DNA of 64,000 bases from CAIVAT01 sp037137455 (lineage in GTDB: Bacteria > Bacteroidota > Bacteroidia > Bacteroidales > FEN-979), in the NCBI GenBank assembly GCA_037137455.1, contig JBAXKG010000001.1, forward strand, positions 1 through 64,000. The letters run 5' to 3'. The translations under genes were made by a program, and so were the position numbers. Below the pieces are notes generated by a model, which worked only from the letters and a program-made list of their open reading frames with translations, did no database searches and was not told the origin of the DNA. Below are positions 44,179-53,252 of the stretch, piece by piece; the first letter of the stretch is position 1; each line of letters starts with the position of its first letter.

Positions 44179-45039
44179 ATGAAATATAATGCCCTCTTAT
44201 TAATAGCATTCAGCTTGCTTCTTTCATTTTCATCCTGTAAATTTCAAAAAATCCTAAAGAGTGGTTCAATCGATGAAAAATATGAAAAGGCGATCAAATT
44301 GTATGAACAAAAAGACTTTTCCCGCGCACTTCAGCTTTTCGACCAGCTGACAGGGGCAATGCGTGCTACTGAAAAGTCACAGAAAATAGCTTATTACTAC
44401 GCTTTTTGCTATTACCATCAAAAAGATTTTACGATGGCATCCTATTACTTTAAACGCTATACGAGTAATTATCCAAGTGCTCCGGAAGCAGAAGAATGTA
44501 TGTTCATGAGCGCCTATTGTAATTTTATGAATTCACCGGAATATAGTCTTGACCAAACGGTTACATATGATGCCCTGAAAGATTTGCAATTATTCACCAA
44601 CACTTATCCGACCAGCAAAAGGGTTTCAGAATGTAACGATTTAATGGATAAATTAAGGATTAAGCTTGAAATGAAAGATTATCGGATATGTAAATTATAT
44701 TACAGGATGGAAGATTATGCTGCTGCCATTCAGGGCTTGAATAATATTCTCAAGGAATATCCGGATACACCGCACAAGGAAGAAATTCTTTTCCTGGTGT
44801 TTAAATCCTATCATAAATTCGCTAAAGAAAGTATCGAGGAAAAGAAGAAGGATAGACATATTAAAGCAGTCAGTTCCTATAATGAATTTGTTTCCCAGTT
44901 CCCGGAAAGTACTTTTTTACCAGAAGCCAATGAGATGAAAGCTCGAACGAAAAAAGAGCTGGAGGCCATGTATAACAGGGATCAAAAGAAAATTAATCAG
45001 GAAAGTACTAATATTCAAACATTAAAAACAACAAAGTGA
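44179..45039 (+). CDS. bamD: Outer membrane assembly lipoprotein BamD
   Basis: A 286-residue lipoprotein (lipobox FSSC, Cys20) with tetratricopeptide repeats, part of the BAM complex that inserts beta-barrel proteins. Seen: YEQKDFSRALQLFDQL, YYYAFCYYHQKDFTMASYYFKRYTSNYP in successive TPRs, and APEAEECMFMSAYC, matching BamD-type repeats. The C-terminus is charged and Lys-rich. First gene of the bamD-rpoZ-coaBC-porD-recN run, an arrangement I recognise from other Bacteroidota. Its stop region overlaps a GTG that could start rpoZ. Confidence 0.92.
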   Translation: MKYNALLLIAFSLLLSFSSCKFQKILKSGSIDEKYEKAIKLYEQKDFSRALQLFDQLTGAMRATEKSQKIAYYYAFCYYHQKDFTMASYYFKRYTSNYPSAPEAEECMFMSAYCNFMNSPEYSLDQTVTYDALKDLQLFTNTYPTSKRVSECNDLMDKLRIKLEMKDYRICKLYYRMEDYAAAIQGLNNILKEYPDTPHKEEILFLVFKSYHKFAKESIEEKKKDRHIKAVSSYNEFVSQFPESTFLPEANEMKARTKKELEAMYNRDQKKINQESTNIQTLKTTK

Positions 45040-45041
45040 CT

Positions 45042-45377
45042 ATGGATTATAAAAAGGTAAAAACGGATGTTCACGCAGTGACCCGAAATATTGAAGATTT
45101 TACGGTTGGGACAAATAATATGTATGAGACAGTTGCTGTCATTTCCAAACGGGCTAACCAGATTGGTCTTGAAATAAAGGAAGAACTTAACCAGAAGTTA
45201 TCTGAATTTGCCACGACTACCGATAACCTGGAAGAAATTTTCGAAAATCGCGAACAGATTGAGATTGCCAAATATTATGAACATCTTCCAAAACCAACAT
45301 TGATTGCGATTCATGAATATTTAAACAGCGAGGTTTATTTTCGCAACCCACATAAGGAAAGACCTGAGGATTTTTAA
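45042..45377 (+). CDS. rpoZ: RNA polymerase omega subunit (Rpb6-like)
   Basis: A 111-residue protein starting MDYKKVK. The core NMYETVAVISKRANQIGLEIKEEL is the omega/Rpb6 motif with the conserved (K/R)RANQI. Bacteroidota omega is divergent and longer at its C-terminus than the proteobacterial form. I choose the ATG at 45042 because known relatives start MDYKK; a GTG at 45036 would add two residues. Directly follows bamD and precedes coaBC by 17 bases, an order conserved in the phylum. It helps assemble or stabilise RNA polymerase. Confidence 0.88.
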   Translation: MDYKKVKTDVHAVTRNIEDFTVGTNNMYETVAVISKRANQIGLEIKEELNQKLSEFATTTDNLEEIFENREQIEIAKYYEHLPKPTLIAIHEYLNSEVYFRNPHKERPEDF

Positions 45378-45394
45378 TCCAATTTTAACAAATT

Positions 45395-46588
45395 ATGTTA
45401 AAGGGCAAAAAGATCGTTGTTGGAATTACCGGAAGTATCGCGGCCTATAAGATACCTTTCTTTGTAAGATTGCTTGTCAGGAGTGGTGCAGAAGTACGCG
45501 TAATCATGACCCCTTCGGCAGCAGATTTTGTCACACCCCTTACACTGGCAACACTTTCAATGCATGCGGTGATAGTAGATCCATTTAAAGCAAACAGCGG
45601 AGAGTGGAATAACCATGTTGAACTAGGGCAATGGGCTGATGCAATGGTATTTGCGCCTGTAACTGCTAATACATTAGGTAAGATGTCTAATGGTATTGCA
45701 GATAACTTTGTAGTAACTGCTTACCTTTCTGCAAAATGTCCCGTTTTTATTGCTCCTGCAATGGATCTTGATATGTATGGCCACCCATCGACCCAAAACA
45801 ATATTAAAATCCTAAAATCTTATGGAAATATCATAATTGAACCCCAGGTTGGTGAATTGGCCAGCGGTTTGTCAGGTCCAGGTCGCCTTGAAGAACCTGA
45901 AATGATACTAAATATCCTCGAAGATTTCTTTGCAGCCCCGCAGGTTCTGAATAAAAAAAAAATCCTGGTAACGGCAGGTCCTACTTACGAAAAAATTGAC
46001 CCTGTTCGTTATATCGGTAATTATTCAACCGCCCAAATGGGATTTTGTCTCGCTGGTGAAGCTGCAAAAAGAGGAGCTTGCGTTACATTAATTACTGGTC
46101 CTACATATTTAGTCACTGATATTCCTGGCATAAAAAGAGTCGATGTTGAATCAGCTGAAGATATGTATGAAGCCTGCATGATTGAAGCGCCCCATGCCGA
46201 TATTGTTATCATGGCTGCGGCAGTTTCAGATTATACTTTTATGAAGAAATCAACAGTCAAAATGAAAAAGAGTTCATTCCCTGTAAGCCTCGAACTCTTT
46301 CCGACCAGGGACATATTAAAGGAAATCGGTAAGAATAAAAGGAAAGATCAGATTTTGGTCGGATTTGCAATGGAGACAGACAATGAATTGGAAAATGCCC
46401 ATCAGAAATTAAAAAATAAGAATCTTGACTATATTGTTCTTAATTCATTGAATGAAAAAGGCGCCGGCTTTGGACTTGAAACCAATAAAATTACTATTAT
46501 TGACAAGCACGGACATATTCAACACGGATTTTTAAAAACCAAGCAGGAAGTTGCTTCGGATATTCTTGATATAATTTCTGCAATCTAA
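45395..46588 (+). CDS. coaBC: Bifunctional phosphopantothenoylcysteine decarboxylase/synthase
   Basis: Two steps of coenzyme A synthesis in one 397-residue protein. The CoaC flavoprotein part (about 1-180) has ITGSIAAYKIP, the active-site His in NNHVELGQWAD, APVTANTLGKMSNGIADN and PAMDLDMYGHP. The CoaB part (about 188-397) has VTAGPTYEKIDPVRYIGNYS, MAAAVSDY and VGFAMETDN. Length and domain order are as in E. coli Dfp. Fourth-position genes such as porD and recN follow on the same strand at short distance. Confidence 0.97.
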   Translation: MLKGKKIVVGITGSIAAYKIPFFVRLLVRSGAEVRVIMTPSAADFVTPLTLATLSMHAVIVDPFKANSGEWNNHVELGQWADAMVFAPVTANTLGKMSNGIADNFVVTAYLSAKCPVFIAPAMDLDMYGHPSTQNNIKILKSYGNIIIEPQVGELASGLSGPGRLEEPEMILNILEDFFAAPQVLNKKKILVTAGPTYEKIDPVRYIGNYSTAQMGFCLAGEAAKRGACVTLITGPTYLVTDIPGIKRVDVESAEDMYEACMIEAPHADIVIMAAAVSDYTFMKKSTVKMKKSSFPVSLELFPTRDILKEIGKNKRKDQILVGFAMETDNELENAHQKLKNKNLDYIVLNSLNEKGAGFGLETNKITIIDKHGHIQHGFLKTKQEVASDILDIISAI

Positions 46589-46600
46589 ATTTGTTCAGTC

Positions 46601-47515
46601 ATGTTAAGCTATAAAGCTTCTTTGATAACCTTCCTGTATATTTTTTCCATTGTCAGAATGAATGCACAGGAGTTGAACTGCATGGTTAGTGTTTCCACAC
46701 CTAAGATAGAAGGAACAGACAGAAGAGTGTTTGAAACCTTGCAAACTGCTATGTATGAATTTATTAACAATCGCAAGTGGACCAATTTCAATGTTGCCGC
46801 AGAAGAACGGATTGAATGCACTTTTTTGCTGACAATTAACGATCGTTTGAGTACAGATGAGTTTCGGGGTACTTTGAATGTAGTTCTTCGCCGGCCAGTG
46901 TTCAATTCAGCCTACAATACTGTCCTTTTAAACTATATTGATAAGGGAATTCAATTTAAATACGTTGAATATCAGCCTCTTGATTATTCTGACGGATCTT
47001 TTACATCTAATCTTACTTCGCTGCTGGCATATTATTCTTATACAGTTCTTGGATTTTATTTTGATTCATTTTCTCCCAGTGGCGGAACTCCGTTTTTTGA
47101 AAAAGCACAGGAGGTAGTAAATGCTGCTCAAAATTCTTCGGAACCCGGATGGAAAGCATTTGAAAGCGACAAAAACCGGTGGTGGCTTGTAAATAATTAT
47201 CTGAATCCGGCTAATTCAGGACTGAGAGATTTTGCATACGGTTACAACCGGCAGGGACTGGATATGATGTATGAAAAAGTAGACCAGGGCAGGGCAAGTA
47301 TTACCCAGGGAATTGATGTTCTTCAAAAGATCTATAATTTGAAACCTAACTTGTTTGCATTGCAACTTATTTACGATGCAAAACGGGATGAAATAATCAA
47401 TATCTATAGTGATCAGAGGGTTCCTCCTATGGAAAAAACAAATGTTGTTAATATTCTAAAGGAAATTGACCCTTCAAACAGCTCGAAATACCAAGTCATC
47501 CTAGATTCGAAATAG
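46601..47515 (+). CDS. porD: DUF4835 / PorD-like periplasmic protein
   Basis: A 304-residue exported protein with a signal peptide (about 1-22, cleaved near NAQELN). Seen: LNCMVSVSTPKIEGTDRRVFETLQTA, a pattern I recognise as DUF4835, with WWLVNNYLNPANSGLRDFAYGYNRQGLDMM later; both are given here only as landmarks. The family includes PorD, needed for type IX secretion and gliding in some Bacteroidota. The genomic position between coaBC and recN is the usual one for the family. The T9SS-sorted M14 peptidase in this window agrees with a working T9SS. The mechanism is not known. Confidence 0.82.
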   Translation: MLSYKASLITFLYIFSIVRMNAQELNCMVSVSTPKIEGTDRRVFETLQTAMYEFINNRKWTNFNVAAEERIECTFLLTINDRLSTDEFRGTLNVVLRRPVFNSAYNTVLLNYIDKGIQFKYVEYQPLDYSDGSFTSNLTSLLAYYSYTVLGFYFDSFSPSGGTPFFEKAQEVVNAAQNSSEPGWKAFESDKNRWWLVNNYLNPANSGLRDFAYGYNRQGLDMMYEKVDQGRASITQGIDVLQKIYNLKPNLFALQLIYDAKRDEIINIYSDQRVPPMEKTNVVNILKEIDPSNSSKYQVILDSK

Positions 47516-47555
47516 AAAATAAAGTCTAAGTCAGATTTTATTCAAATGGTACCCG

Positions 47556-49211
47556 ATGCTTCTTAAACTATCAATAAAGAATTATATTTTAATCCAGGAC
47601 CTGGAGATTGATTTTTCCATCGGGTTCTCTGTAATTACAGGTGAAACAGGAGCGGGTAAATCTATTTTGCTGGGTGCCTTGGGACTAATTCTTGGGCAAA
47701 GAGCAGATTCAAGTATTTTACTTGATAAATCTAAGAAATGCATTATTGAAGGATCTTTTGCGATTAAAGGATATAACCTTGAAGAGTTATTCAAAGTCAA
47801 TGAGCTCGATTATGACGAAGTAATTATTCTAAGGAGGGAAATTAACCAGAGCGGGAAATCACGGGCATTTGTCAATGATACTCCGGTAAATTTATCCTTG
47901 CTCAAAGATCTGGGGGATAGATTGGTCAACGTTCATTCTCAAAACTCCATTGTCACACTGAATGATACGAATTTCCAGTTAGCCGTACTTGATAGTTACG
48001 CGGGGATACAATCTAAGGTAAATACATATAGATCAGGATATTTTAATTTAGTTGAATTAATAAGGCAATTAACCGAACTCAAAGATAAAGAGGCTAAGGC
48101 ATCAGGAGAACGCGACTATTACCAGTTTTTATTGGATGAACTTAACACTGCCAATCTGAGAGTTGATGAACTACAGGAGGTCGAGTCCCGGCTGGAATTC
48201 CTTAAGCATGTTGAAGAAATTAAAAAAGGTCTTTTCGATGCAAATCAGATAATTTCAGAAGGTGAGTCGAACATTCTTGCCCAATTATCGGCAGTTATTA
48301 ATTCATTAAACGGAATAGCTAAATTCAAAACAGAACTTAAAGATATAGTTGAAAGAATTAATGTTAACTATGTTGATATCAAAGATATATTAAATGATTT
48401 ATCAAATGTTGAAGCAAAGGTTTATATAGATCCTTCTGAAGTAGAATCTTTAACACAGCGACTTGATTCACTTTACCGGTTATTGAAAAAGCATCAGAAA
48501 TCAACGATAGAAGAGCTTATTTGTGTTAAACAAGATATTGGAAACAAGGTACTTGAAGTGTTTAACCTTGAGGAAAGGATTAATATAATAAATTCTGAAA
48601 GTACTACGTTGAAAACCAAACTTAACATATCTGCAAAGGAAATTTCCGTGTGTCGGCAGAAGATGGTATTGAAATTTGAAAAGGAGATAATGCAAATATT
48701 GTTGCAACTTGGAATTTCAAATGCCCGGTTTAAGGTTGAACTTACCGACACTGAAGGGTTGACTAAAGATGGGACAGATAAAGTAAAGTTTTTATTCAGC
48801 GCTAATTTGGGTATTGAAATCAGTGAATTATCGAATACGGCATCGGGGGGTGAAATGTCGCGACTTATGTTAAGCATTAAATCAATGATCAGCCAGAAAA
48901 ACCTTCTTCCCACGATATTTTTTGATGAAATTGACAATGGAGTTTCAGGAGAAATCGCTGGAAAGGTTGGTAATATTTTAAAACGCATTGGTGATAAAAT
49001 GCAGGTAATTGCTATTACTCATTTACCTCAGATTGCCGGAAAAGGTGATCACCATTATTGGGTTTACAAATCTGAAATAAATAAAACTACAAACACATTT
49101 ATCAAGCGATTATCTTTAGAGGAACGTGTTGATGAGATAGCAAAAATGTTAAGTAACGAAATTGTGACAGAGTCAGCATATCAAACAGCTAAAGAATTAC
49201 TTAATAGTTAA
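47556..49211 (+). CDS. recN: DNA repair protein RecN
   Basis: A 551-residue SMC-like ATPase of double-strand-break repair. N-terminal Walker A GETGAGKSILLGAL (about 30-43), a long central coiled coil (about 150-370), ABC signature TASGGEMSRLMLSIKS and Walker B PTIFFDEIDNGVSGE, ending with AITHLPQIAGKGD. Length is normal. No LexA-type operator is visible upstream; the gene is 40 bases after porD and probably shares its transcript. A short A/T palindrome follows the stop codon. Confidence 0.96.
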   Translation: MLLKLSIKNYILIQDLEIDFSIGFSVITGETGAGKSILLGALGLILGQRADSSILLDKSKKCIIEGSFAIKGYNLEELFKVNELDYDEVIILRREINQSGKSRAFVNDTPVNLSLLKDLGDRLVNVHSQNSIVTLNDTNFQLAVLDSYAGIQSKVNTYRSGYFNLVELIRQLTELKDKEAKASGERDYYQFLLDELNTANLRVDELQEVESRLEFLKHVEEIKKGLFDANQIISEGESNILAQLSAVINSLNGIAKFKTELKDIVERINVNYVDIKDILNDLSNVEAKVYIDPSEVESLTQRLDSLYRLLKKHQKSTIEELICVKQDIGNKVLEVFNLEERINIINSESTTLKTKLNISAKEISVCRQKMVLKFEKEIMQILLQLGISNARFKVELTDTEGLTKDGTDKVKFLFSANLGIEISELSNTASGGEMSRLMLSIKSMISQKNLLPTIFFDEIDNGVSGEIAGKVGNILKRIGDKMQVIAITHLPQIAGKGDHHYWVYKSEINKTTNTFIKRLSLEERVDEIAKMLSNEIVTESAYQTAKELLNS

Positions 49212-49228
49212 ATAATATTATTATTTAA
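49208..49228. repeat. A/T-only inverted repeat after recN
   Basis: Perfect nine-base arms TTAAATAAT / ATTATTTAA around a three-base centre, overlapping the recN stop codon. All-A/T stems are weak as RNA hairpins, and there is no T-run, so terminator function is doubtful. Confidence 0.35.
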
Positions 49229-49252
49229 ACAATTAGTTTAGCCAATTATTTT

Positions 49253-50089
49253 ATGACTCATAATTTATTGAACGGGAAGAAAGGGATTATTTTTGGCGCT
49301 CTTGATAACAAATCAATCGCCTGGAAAATTGCCTTACGTGCCTTCGAGGAGGGGGCGGTATTTACTCTGTCAAATACACCAGTTGCTATACGCTTCGGAG
49401 AAATCAATCAATTGGCTGGTTTATGCAACACTGAGTTTATTCCAGCAGATGCAACCAGTATCAAAGATTTGGAGCATGTTTTTAGACGATCAATGGATGT
49501 TTTGGGAGGGAAAGTTGATTTTGTACTCCATTCAATCGGCATGTCACTAAATGTAAGAAAACAACGTGCATACGATGATGTGGATTACGACTATTTTCAT
49601 AAAACAATTGATATTTCAGCATTATCGTTTCACAAAATGCTGCAGGTTGCCAAAAAACTTGATGCAATAAATGATTGGGGCTCTGTTTTAGCGCTTTCTT
49701 ATATTGCAGCTCAAAGAACCTTGGTCGGTTACAATGACATGGCCGATGCCAAAGCATTACTTGAATCAATTGCACGCAGTTTTGGCTATATTTATGGTAG
49801 GGAAAAGCATATCCGAATCAACACAATTTCTCAGTCTCCGACACGTACCACAGCTGGAAGCGGGATAAAAGGGATTGACGGCCTTCTTGATTTTACCGAA
49901 CGAATGTCGCCACTTGGAAATGCAACTGCCGATGAATGTGCTGATTTTTCGATAGTTCTTTTTTCAGACCTCTCAAGAAAAGTAACTATGCAGAACATAT
50001 ACCATGACGGGGGTTTTTCCAGTATGGCCATGAGTCTTAAAGCCATGACCCAGTATAATAAATGTCTGGAAGATGAGGAAAATTTATAG
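49253..50089 (+). CDS. fabI: Enoyl-ACP reductase (NADH) FabI
   Basis: Last reductive step of fatty acid elongation. A 278-residue divergent SDR. It has GALDNKSIAWKIA at the cofactor loop, HSIGMS, and the FabI catalytic set Tyr150, Tyr160 and Lys167, each offset by four from the E. coli residues (Tyr146, Tyr156, Lys163). The spacing Y-x9-Y-x6-K is exact, and DGGFSSMAMS follows near the end. Start ATG lies 41 bases after recN on the same strand; a separate promoter for etfB follows. Confidence 0.93.
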   Translation: MTHNLLNGKKGIIFGALDNKSIAWKIALRAFEEGAVFTLSNTPVAIRFGEINQLAGLCNTEFIPADATSIKDLEHVFRRSMDVLGGKVDFVLHSIGMSLNVRKQRAYDDVDYDYFHKTIDISALSFHKMLQVAKKLDAINDWGSVLALSYIAAQRTLVGYNDMADAKALLESIARSFGYIYGREKHIRINTISQSPTRTTAGSGIKGIDGLLDFTERMSPLGNATADECADFSIVLFSDLSRKVTMQNIYHDGGFSSMAMSLKAMTQYNKCLEDEENL

Positions 50090-50111
50090 TCCTTCTTTAT
50101 CCTCTTTTTTT

Positions 50112-50119
50112 TATCTTTG
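50112..50119 (+). promoter_or_regulatory. Putative -7 box of etf operon (TATCTTTG)
   Basis: Exact TAnnTTTG match 42 bases before the etfB ATG and directly after a T-rich stretch. No -33 TTTG at the usual distance. Confidence 0.5.
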
Positions 50120-50161
50120 CACCCCTAAATTAATTTATTCTCTTATTAACCCTATTATTCA

Positions 50162-50911
50162 ATGAAGATATTAGTATGTATCAGCAGTGTTCCGGATACG
50201 ACCACAAAAGTCAAATTTGTTGCCGACTTTAAAAAGTTGGATAATACAGGAATACAGTGGGTGATTAACCCTTGGGATGAATTGTCGCTTACAAGAGCAT
50301 TGGAATTGAAAGACGATGTAACTAATGGTATTCAAACAGTTACAGTTGCGCATGTTGGGCTGGTTAGTTCTGAGCCTACAATCCGTAAGGCATTGGCAAT
50401 TGGTGCAGATGATGCAATCAGAATTAACGCCGATCCTACTGATGCCTACTTTGTGGCAGCACAATTAGCCCATGTTTTAAAAATGGATTCTTATGACCTT
50501 ATTATGTGCGGAATTGAATCAAGTGATTTCAATGGATCTTCAGTAGGAGGGATGTTAGCTGAATTTTTAGGATATCCTTCTGTGTCTTCAGTTTCAGGGA
50601 TTAAAATTGAGAATAGCCAGGTCATCATTACTCGTGAAATTGATGGTGGGAAAGAAATTGTTTCAGTCCCAAATCCTTTAGTTTCGATTGTTCAAAAAGG
50701 AATTGCAAAAGAACCTCGAATCGCAGCCATGCGCGGCATCATGATGGCCCGGACAAAACCGCTTAGGGTTTTTGAACCTGTTGTTGCTGAATCTTTTACG
50801 GAGATTGTAAACTTCGAAATGCCTAAACCTCGGGCTGCATGCAAATTCATTGATTCTGAAAATCCAAGGCAACTTATTGAATTACTGCAAAATGAAGCTA
50901 AAATTATTTAA
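50162..50911 (+). CDS. etfB: Electron transfer flavoprotein beta subunit
   Basis: A 249-residue ETF small subunit (FixA family) that binds AMP or a second FAD and, with EtfA, shuttles electrons from acyl-CoA dehydrogenases. Seen: ILVCISSVPDTT at the start, WVINPWDELSLTRALELKD, LAIGADDAIRI, IMCGIESSDFNGSSVGGMLAEFLG and VPNPLVSIVQKG. The recognition-loop region near residues 185-205 is GIMMARTKPL. First of five same-strand genes ending with an acyl-CoA dehydrogenase. Confidence 0.94.
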   Translation: MKILVCISSVPDTTTKVKFVADFKKLDNTGIQWVINPWDELSLTRALELKDDVTNGIQTVTVAHVGLVSSEPTIRKALAIGADDAIRINADPTDAYFVAAQLAHVLKMDSYDLIMCGIESSDFNGSSVGGMLAEFLGYPSVSSVSGIKIENSQVIITREIDGGKEIVSVPNPLVSIVQKGIAKEPRIAAMRGIMMARTKPLRVFEPVVAESFTEIVNFEMPKPRAACKFIDSENPRQLIELLQNEAKII

Positions 50912-50938
50912 TCTGTCCAGATAAAACCAAAACCGAAA

Positions 50939-51910
50939 ATGTCAGTTTTAATTTTTGTAGAAAATTGGGATGGGAAATTCAAGAAACTCAGTTTTGAACT
51001 TGTTTCCTATGGCGCTAGGTTAGCCGAAATGTTGAATACGGATGTTGTTGCACTTTCTATTGGCAATGTTGAAAATACCGAGTTAGAAAAACTTGGAAAA
51101 CATGGCGCTTCGCGAATAATAAGTGTCGTTAACGACAATACTAATATTTTTGACTGTCAGGTCTTTACCTCGATTATTGCAAGTTTTGCGAAACAAGAAG
51201 AGGCAAAAGTAGTTGTGCTTTCTAATAACAATACGGGAAAAGCTATTGCGCCACGTTTGTCGGTTAAGCTTGAAGCCGGACTTGGATCAGGTGTGAGTAG
51301 ATTACCGTTAAGCACAAACCCATTCATTGTTTATAAGAAAGTTTTTTCTGGAAATGCTTTTAGCAACCTGATTATTAAAACCGACATCAAAATCCTGACC
51401 CTCGCTCAGAATTCATTTGAAGTGATTGAAACTGCTAATAATGCCGTTATTAAAGTAGTTGCCATTGAATTGGAAAGTTCATCAGTTAAAACTAAGGTTA
51501 ACGATGTACAAAAGCAGATTGGCAAAATTCTGCTGAATGATGCGGATGTGGTTGTTTCCGGAGGAAGGGGAATGAAATCAGCAGACAATTGGGGTCCAAT
51601 AGTTGAACTGGCCGAACTTCTTGGCGCTGCAACTGCATGTTCCCGTCCGGTTTCTGATGAAGGTTGGAGACCCCACGAAGAACATACCGGACAAACCGGA
51701 AAAATCATTGCCCCTAATCTCTATTTTGCCATTGGCATATCTGGCGCTACTCAGCACCTTGCAGGTGTGAGTTCATCGAAAGTAATTGTGGCCATAAATA
51801 CAGATAAAGATGCCCCGATCTTCTCAGCTGCCCAATATGGTATTGTTGGCGATGCCAGCAAAGTCCTTCCAAAACTAGTGGAGGCTGTCAAAGAATTAAA
51901 GGGGAAATAA
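50939..51910 (+). CDS. etfA: Electron transfer flavoprotein alpha subunit
   Basis: A 323-residue ETF large subunit. N-terminal domain ILIFVENWDGK to about 190; the C-terminal FAD domain has VVVSGGRGMKS, SRPVSDEGWRPHEEHTGQTGK and YFAIGISGATQH, all standard FAD contacts. The last part AAQYGIVGDASKVLPKL is also typical. It follows etfB by 27 bases and precedes the membrane Fe-S gene by seven, so the ETF and its likely quinone-side acceptor are made together. No fused Fe-S domain is present in EtfA. Confidence 0.95.
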   Translation: MSVLIFVENWDGKFKKLSFELVSYGARLAEMLNTDVVALSIGNVENTELEKLGKHGASRIISVVNDNTNIFDCQVFTSIIASFAKQEEAKVVVLSNNNTGKAIAPRLSVKLEAGLGSGVSRLPLSTNPFIVYKKVFSGNAFSNLIIKTDIKILTLAQNSFEVIETANNAVIKVVAIELESSSVKTKVNDVQKQIGKILLNDADVVVSGGRGMKSADNWGPIVELAELLGAATACSRPVSDEGWRPHEEHTGQTGKIIAPNLYFAIGISGATQHLAGVSSSKVIVAINTDKDAPIFSAAQYGIVGDASKVLPKLVEAVKELKGK

Positions 51911-51917
51911 ATCTACC

Positions 51918-53237
51918 ATGGCTAAACAGTTTCTGTTCCTGATTGCCCTGCTTGCCTCGCTTGGTATATTTACCTTCACAATAATCCGCATCATTCGTTA
52001 TTTTAGATTTACCAGACCCGCATTTCCAATACGTGATTTTGGTAAAAGGTTATTGTTGATGTTTGGTGTTGCTTTCGGCCAGACAAAAATATTCCGTCGG
52101 CCGGTGACTGGATTTTTTCATGCTTTGGTTTTCTGGGGATTTTGTGTAATTGCTTTTGGTAGTATTGAAATGGTTATTGACGGCCTTTTCGGGACAGAAC
52201 ACTTTTTGGAATTTCTTGGTCCGGTTTACGTTCTGATATCCGCATCTGGCGATATTTTTGGATTATTGGTTGGCATTTCCATCATCATTTTTTTATCCCG
52301 TCGTCTGTTTTTCCATATCAGGCGGTTTGATGGCATTGAAATGAAATCCATTTCACACATGGATGCAAATCTTGCCTTAAGCATGATCCTGGCGTTGATG
52401 GTCTCACTTTTAGTAATGAACATGGCCTATTATGCTGGTATTAGTGTATCGGGTAATTCAATGGCAGGATTTTATCCGGTGAGCAGTCTGTTAGCGGGAA
52501 TCTTAACCGGGTTGACTTTGGCTGACATAAGATTGATCTATGAAATTTCATGGTGGACGCACATCCTGTTGATCTTTGTTTTTGCGAACATGCTTCCATA
52601 TTCTAAACATTTTCATGTATTCATGTCTATTCCTAATGTTTTTCTTTCGAGGTTAGACCCATTAGGCAAGTTGTCAAATATGGACAGCATAACACGAGAA
52701 GTCAAACTTATGCTTTATCCGAACACTACAGTCGAAACTCAACCATCCAATTCATCAATTGAAAGATTTGGGGTGAAGGATGCTGAGGATGTATCGTGGA
52801 AAAATTACTTTGATTCCCTTGCCTGCACTGAATGTGGCCGCTGTACATCAGTGTGCCCTGCCAACCTTACCGGAAAGCGATTATCGCCCCGAAAAATCAT
52901 TATGGATGTCCGGGCCAGGATGAAGGAAAAAGGACCGGGTTTGGTTAATAAGGGTAAAGAATTTTCTGACAATAAATCACTTTTGGGTGATTATATCACA
53001 GAAGAAGAATTATGGGCTTGCACAACTTGCAACGCATGTGCCAAAGAGTGCCCGATTAACATTAACCATCCTACGCTGATAGTTGATATGCGCAGGTATC
53101 TGGTAATGGAAGAAGCTTTGGCTCCGGGCGGAATCAAAAACATGTTCAGCAATATTGAAAACAATGGAGCGCCATGGCAATTCTCACCCGAAGATCGTTT
53201 ACTATGGACAAATAATATTGATATAAATATTAATTAA
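51918..53237 (+). CDS. Membrane Fe-S oxidoreductase, NarI-like plus two 4Fe-4S clusters
   Basis: A 439-residue protein. The N-terminal half (about 1-235) has five or six hydrophobic helices with His residues that could hold haem b, resembling the nitrate-reductase gamma/NarI-like membrane domain. The C-terminal half has two cluster motifs, CTECGRCTSVCP and CTTCNACAKECP, as in HdrD/GlpC-type proteins. The CCG domains normally fused in DUF224/EMO proteins are instead encoded by the next gene. Predicted role: passing electrons from ETF to menaquinone. Confidence 0.86.
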   Translation: MAKQFLFLIALLASLGIFTFTIIRIIRYFRFTRPAFPIRDFGKRLLLMFGVAFGQTKIFRRPVTGFFHALVFWGFCVIAFGSIEMVIDGLFGTEHFLEFLGPVYVLISASGDIFGLLVGISIIIFLSRRLFFHIRRFDGIEMKSISHMDANLALSMILALMVSLLVMNMAYYAGISVSGNSMAGFYPVSSLLAGILTGLTLADIRLIYEISWWTHILLIFVFANMLPYSKHFHVFMSIPNVFLSRLDPLGKLSNMDSITREVKLMLYPNTTVETQPSNSSIERFGVKDAEDVSWKNYFDSLACTECGRCTSVCPANLTGKRLSPRKIIMDVRARMKEKGPGLVNKGKEFSDNKSLLGDYITEEELWACTTCNACAKECPININHPTLIVDMRRYLVMEEALAPGGIKNMFSNIENNGAPWQFSPEDRLLWTNNIDININ

Positions 53238-53252
53238 CGAGTTAATTTAACA

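Noticed and set aside
48494..48988. 164-codon frame opposite recN
   Set aside because: Antisense to the recN ATPase region, where codon bias creates long mirror frames.
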